NCBI GenBank assembly: GCA_007118195.1
Contig: SKSA01000001.1
Location: forward strand, 1-8,280
Length of the DNA stretch: 8,280 nt
Origin: Anaerobacillus sp.
GTDB taxonomy: Bacteria; Bacillota; Bacilli; Bacillales; Anaerobacillaceae
Direction: 5' to 3'
A program made the translations under genes and the position numbers. How positions within the stretch are numbered: position 1 is the stretch's first letter; each line of letters begins with the position of its first letter. The notes under the pieces were generated by a model that searched no databases, was not told the DNA's origin, and was given only the letters and a program-made list of their open reading frames with translations. This document shows positions 6,096-8,280 of the stretch, one piece after another.

Positions 6096-8231
6096 TTAAC
6101 TCCCCTGAACTTTTAGGACGTCATCCTCAACATATACGCTCACACATTCCACGTTCGCTTCATCAATGATTAAATCAGTGATTTGATCTTCGATTTTTTC
6201 TTGGATGACACGACGTAATGGTCGGGCACCAAAGGCAGGACTATAACCTAGTTCAGCCAGCTTAGCTTTCGCCTCTTCGCTAACCTCCATGATAATCCCT
6301 TGCTCGCTAAGTGTGTTCATTAAATCAGAAAGCATAATGTCGACGATTTTGATCAGCTGTTCTTTTTCGAGGTGGTTAAACTCGATGATTGCATCAAATC
6401 GGTTTAAAAACTCGGGTCTAAAATAGTCAGCCAACGTTTCTAATACACTTGAATACTCTGCGTTTTCTGTTGCTCCAAAGCCTAATGAGCTCTTCTTTTT
6501 ATGCTGAACTCCGGCGTTAGATGTCATAATAATGACTGTTTCTTTAAAGCTTACGACTCTCCCTTGGCTGTCGGTTAAACGCCCATCCTCCATGATCTGT
6601 AAAAACATATTCATTACATCGGGATGAGCTTTCTCGATTTCATCTAATAGGACGATTGAATATGGGTTGCGTCGAACTTTTTCCGTTAATTGTCCAGCTT
6701 CTTCGTGGCCGACATAGCCTGGAGGTGAACCAATTAATTTAGAAACCGAATGCTTTTCCATATACTCACTCATATCTAGACGAATCAGTGCTTCTTTACT
6801 GCCGAATAGCTCTTGGGCTAATGTTTTTGTCAGCTCAGTTTTACCTGTTCCTGTCGGTCCAACAAATAGAAAAGAGGCAGTTGGACGATGTTTTGACTTT
6901 AAGCCAGCGCGTCCGCGACGAACGGCTTTCGCTACTTTTTCAACGGCATTTTTTTGACCTATTACTTTTTGCGAAAGTCTTTGTTGTAAATCTTTTAATT
7001 TTGATTGTTCACTTTCGTTAAGCTTACTTACAGGAATTCCTGTTTGTTGTTCTATAATTTTTTCAATATGCTCGACAGTTACAGCCTTCGTTTCAAGAGG
7101 AGCTTCAGCTAACTTTTGTTGTAATTCGTTTTCTTCATCACGAAGCTTTGCTGCTTTTTCATACTCTTCATTTTTTGTTGCTATCTGTTTTTCCGTAGCG
7201 ATTTCATCGAGACGAAGTTGAAGCTGACCTTGATCTGTATTACTTTGAGCTAAATTTAATTTTGACCCCGCTTCATCCATGAGATCAATCGCTTTATCAG
7301 GTAAGAAGCGATCTTGAATATAGCGCTGCGATAAATTTACACATGCGTTTAAAACATCATCACTATATTTTACTTCATGGTAACTTTCATAAATTGGGCG
7401 AATACCTTTTAAAATTTCATAGGCTTCATCGGTCGAAGGTTCTTTGACGATGATCGGTTGGAAACGTCGCTCAAGCGCCGGGTCTTTTTCGATTAGACGG
7501 TATTCTTTTAGCGTTGTTGCTCCAACAATTTGCAAATCACCACGAGCGAGCGCTGGTTTTAAAATATTTCCGGCATCCATAGCCCCTTCAGAAGAACTTC
7601 CGGCTCCGATGACCATATGCAGTTCATCAATAAAGAGAATGACGTTCTCACGTTGTTGTAGTTCTTCAATTAGCTGCTTCATTTTTTCTTCAAATTGACC
7701 GCGGTAGCTAGTTCCAGCAACAAGAGAGTTCATTTCTAACGTATAAACTTCTTTATTTCTTAGCTTAACGGGAACTTTCCCTTCAGTGATTTTTAGTGCA
7801 AAGCCTTCGACAATGGCTGTTTTACCAACACCTGCCTCACCAATTAACACAGGGTTATTTTTTGTACGACGATTTAATACTTCGATGAGACGTCGAACTT
7901 CTTTGTCTCGTCCAATGACGGCATCAATTCGTCCTTGTCTAGCTTCTTCAGTTAAATTGCGTCCGTGTTGATCTAAGAAGCCGCCACCGCCAGTAGTTTT
8001 CGTTTGAACTTGATTAGCAGCTTGTTGCTCACTAAAACTGTTTTGATGAAAACTAGAATTGGAATTAAACATATGTTTAAAAATATCATCAAAAGAACCA
8101 AATTGGTGATGGAGTGGCTGCTTCATTTTGCTGTAGCACTCTGGACATAGCTTCAAATGTTTTTCTTGATGATTAACGGTCATGACTAATTGAATTTTAG
8201 CTTTCGTTTGTTGACATTTTTCACACATCAT
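6096..8231 (-). CDS. clpE: ATP-dependent Clp protease ATP-binding subunit ClpE
   Basis: This 711-residue Hsp100 AAA+ unfoldase is close to the usual ClpE length of about 700. An N-terminal zinc finger (C3-x2-C6 ... C29-x2-C32) distinguishes ClpE from ClpC. The first AAA+ module has Walker A GEAGVGKT (131-138) and Walker B LFIDE (199-203). A short UVR-like coiled-coil linker [19 protein letters not shown] (356-374) follows. The second module has Walker A GPTGTGKT (458-465), Walker B LLDE (528-531), SNAG near 571 and FLNRFD near 608-613. SSLGFG (581-586) sits where the ClpP-docking loop is expected. ClpE feeds misfolded proteins to ClpP and is normally heat-inducible under CtsR. The start at 8231 has AAAGGAGG 9 bp upstream; a second ATG at 8228 is less well spaced. 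No CtsR-type operator is visible in the short upstream stretch. Confidence 0.97.
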   Translation of the reverse strand: MMCEKCQQTKAKIQLVMTVNHQEKHLKLCPECYSKMKQPLHHQFGSFDDIFKHMFNSNSSFHQNSFSEQQAANQVQTKTTGGGGFLDQHGRNLTEEARQGRIDAVIGRDKEVRRLIEVLNRRTKNNPVLIGEAGVGKTAIVEGFALKITEGKVPVKLRNKEVYTLEMNSLVAGTSYRGQFEEKMKQLIEELQQRENVILFIDELHMVIGAGSSSEGAMDAGNILKPALARGDLQIVGATTLKEYRLIEKDPALERRFQPIIVKEPSTDEAYEILKGIRPIYESYHEVKYSDDVLNACVNLSQRYIQDRFLPDKAIDLMDEAGSKLNLAQSNTDQGQLQLRLDEIATEKQIATKNEEYEKAAKLRDEENELQQKLAEAPLETKAVTVEHIEKIIEQQTGIPVSKLNESEQSKLKDLQQRLSQKVIGQKNAVEKVAKAVRRGRAGLKSKHRPTASFLFVGPTGTGKTELTKTLAQELFGSKEALIRLDMSEYMEKHSVSKLIGSPPGYVGHEEAGQLTEKVRRNPYSIVLLDEIEKAHPDVMNMFLQIMEDGRLTDSQGRVVSFKETVIIMTSNAGVQHKKKSSLGFGATENAEYSSVLETLADYFRPEFLNRFDAIIEFNHLEKEQLIKIVDIMLSDLMNTLSEQGIIMEVSEEAKAKLAELGYSPAFGARPLRRVIQEKIEDQITDLIIDEANVECVSVYVEDDVLKVQGS

Positions 8232-8240
8232 AATTAAGTT

Positions 8241-8248
8241 CCTCCTTT
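8241..8248 (-). promoter_or_regulatory. clpE: clpE ribosome binding site
   Basis: AAAGGAGG on the - strand is a near-perfect Shine-Dalgarno sequence, 9 bp before the ATG at 8231 and 12 bp before the in-frame ATG at 8228, which favours the first. Its two outermost bases coincide with the first bases of the TTGAT-bounded repeat. Confidence 0.85.
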
Positions 8249-8280
8249 GATCCTTAAATGGTTTAAGAGTTATAGACCCC
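8247..8280. repeat. Second copy of the TTGAT-bounded element, upstream of clpE (cut by window end)
   Basis: These 34 bp match 5147-5180 with only two substitutions (at 8260 and 8268). The match begins at TTGAT and runs to the last base of the window, so the element probably continues outside. Sequences before TTGAT are unrelated at the two loci, which marks TTGAT as a boundary. The small CTTAAA/TTTAAG hairpin is kept, but one of the two changes removes its outermost pair. The same caution about an IS200/IS605 origin applies as for the first copy. Confidence 0.75.

Noticed and set aside
6788..7971. Several open frames on the + strand opposite clpE
   Set aside because: They are antisense to conserved ClpE AAA+ modules and the linker, and have no independent support.

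Overview
The window looks like chromosome from a low-GC Gram-positive of the Bacillaceae. The coding regions are AT-rich and have strong AGGAGG-type ribosome binding sites. The gene content is bacillar: a ClpE-type Clp ATPase, a paired short-chain chromate transporter, and a YwrD-like member of the gamma-glutamyltransferase family. The intergenic spaces carry many palindromic repeats. Genus and species cannot be fixed from the sequence alone.

Layout, left to right. Positions 1-1428 (+) hold the 3' part of a gamma-glutamyltransferase-family gene that begins before the window. Positions 1429-1733 are filled by two and a partial copy of a structured intergenic repeat of about 119 bp, one of which contains a terminator-like hairpin. 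Positions 1734-2839 (+) hold two paralogous half-size chromate transporter genes overlapping by 4 bp. The pairing of these genes with a YwrD-like gene matches, from memory, the ywrD/ywrB/ywrA neighbourhood of Bacillus subtilis. A GNAT acetyltransferase gene follows at 2886-3785 (+), probably in the same transcript, but it is broken by a single in-frame TAA at 3414-3416. A MITE-like long palindrome (3802-3918) separates it from a convergent iron-containing alcohol dehydrogenase gene (3924-5123, -). After a long non-coding stretch and a strong bidirectional terminator comes clpE (6096-8231, -), complete, with its upstream region cut off by the window end.

The most unusual part is the non-coding interval 5124-6095. 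Next to the alcohol dehydrogenase start is a cassette of tandem hairpins (about 5147-5280) whose first 34 bp recur, with two mismatches, immediately upstream of the clpE ribosome binding site at 8247-8280. In both places the similarity begins exactly at TTGAT, which suggests an IS200/IS605-type end or a small derivative of one. Beyond it lies an array of five 112-bp tandem units (5358-5944). Each unit contains four TTGC-type boxes spaced exactly 20, 21 and 20 bp apart. The spacing is invariant although the sequence between the boxes has diverged. I do not recognise this array as a described element, and it is the best candidate for something new here.

Functionally the genes do not form one pathway. 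The first part combines a likely small-molecule amidohydrolase with an anion (chromate) exporter. The alcohol dehydrogenase and clpE are separate units that share the same repeat element in their 5' regions.
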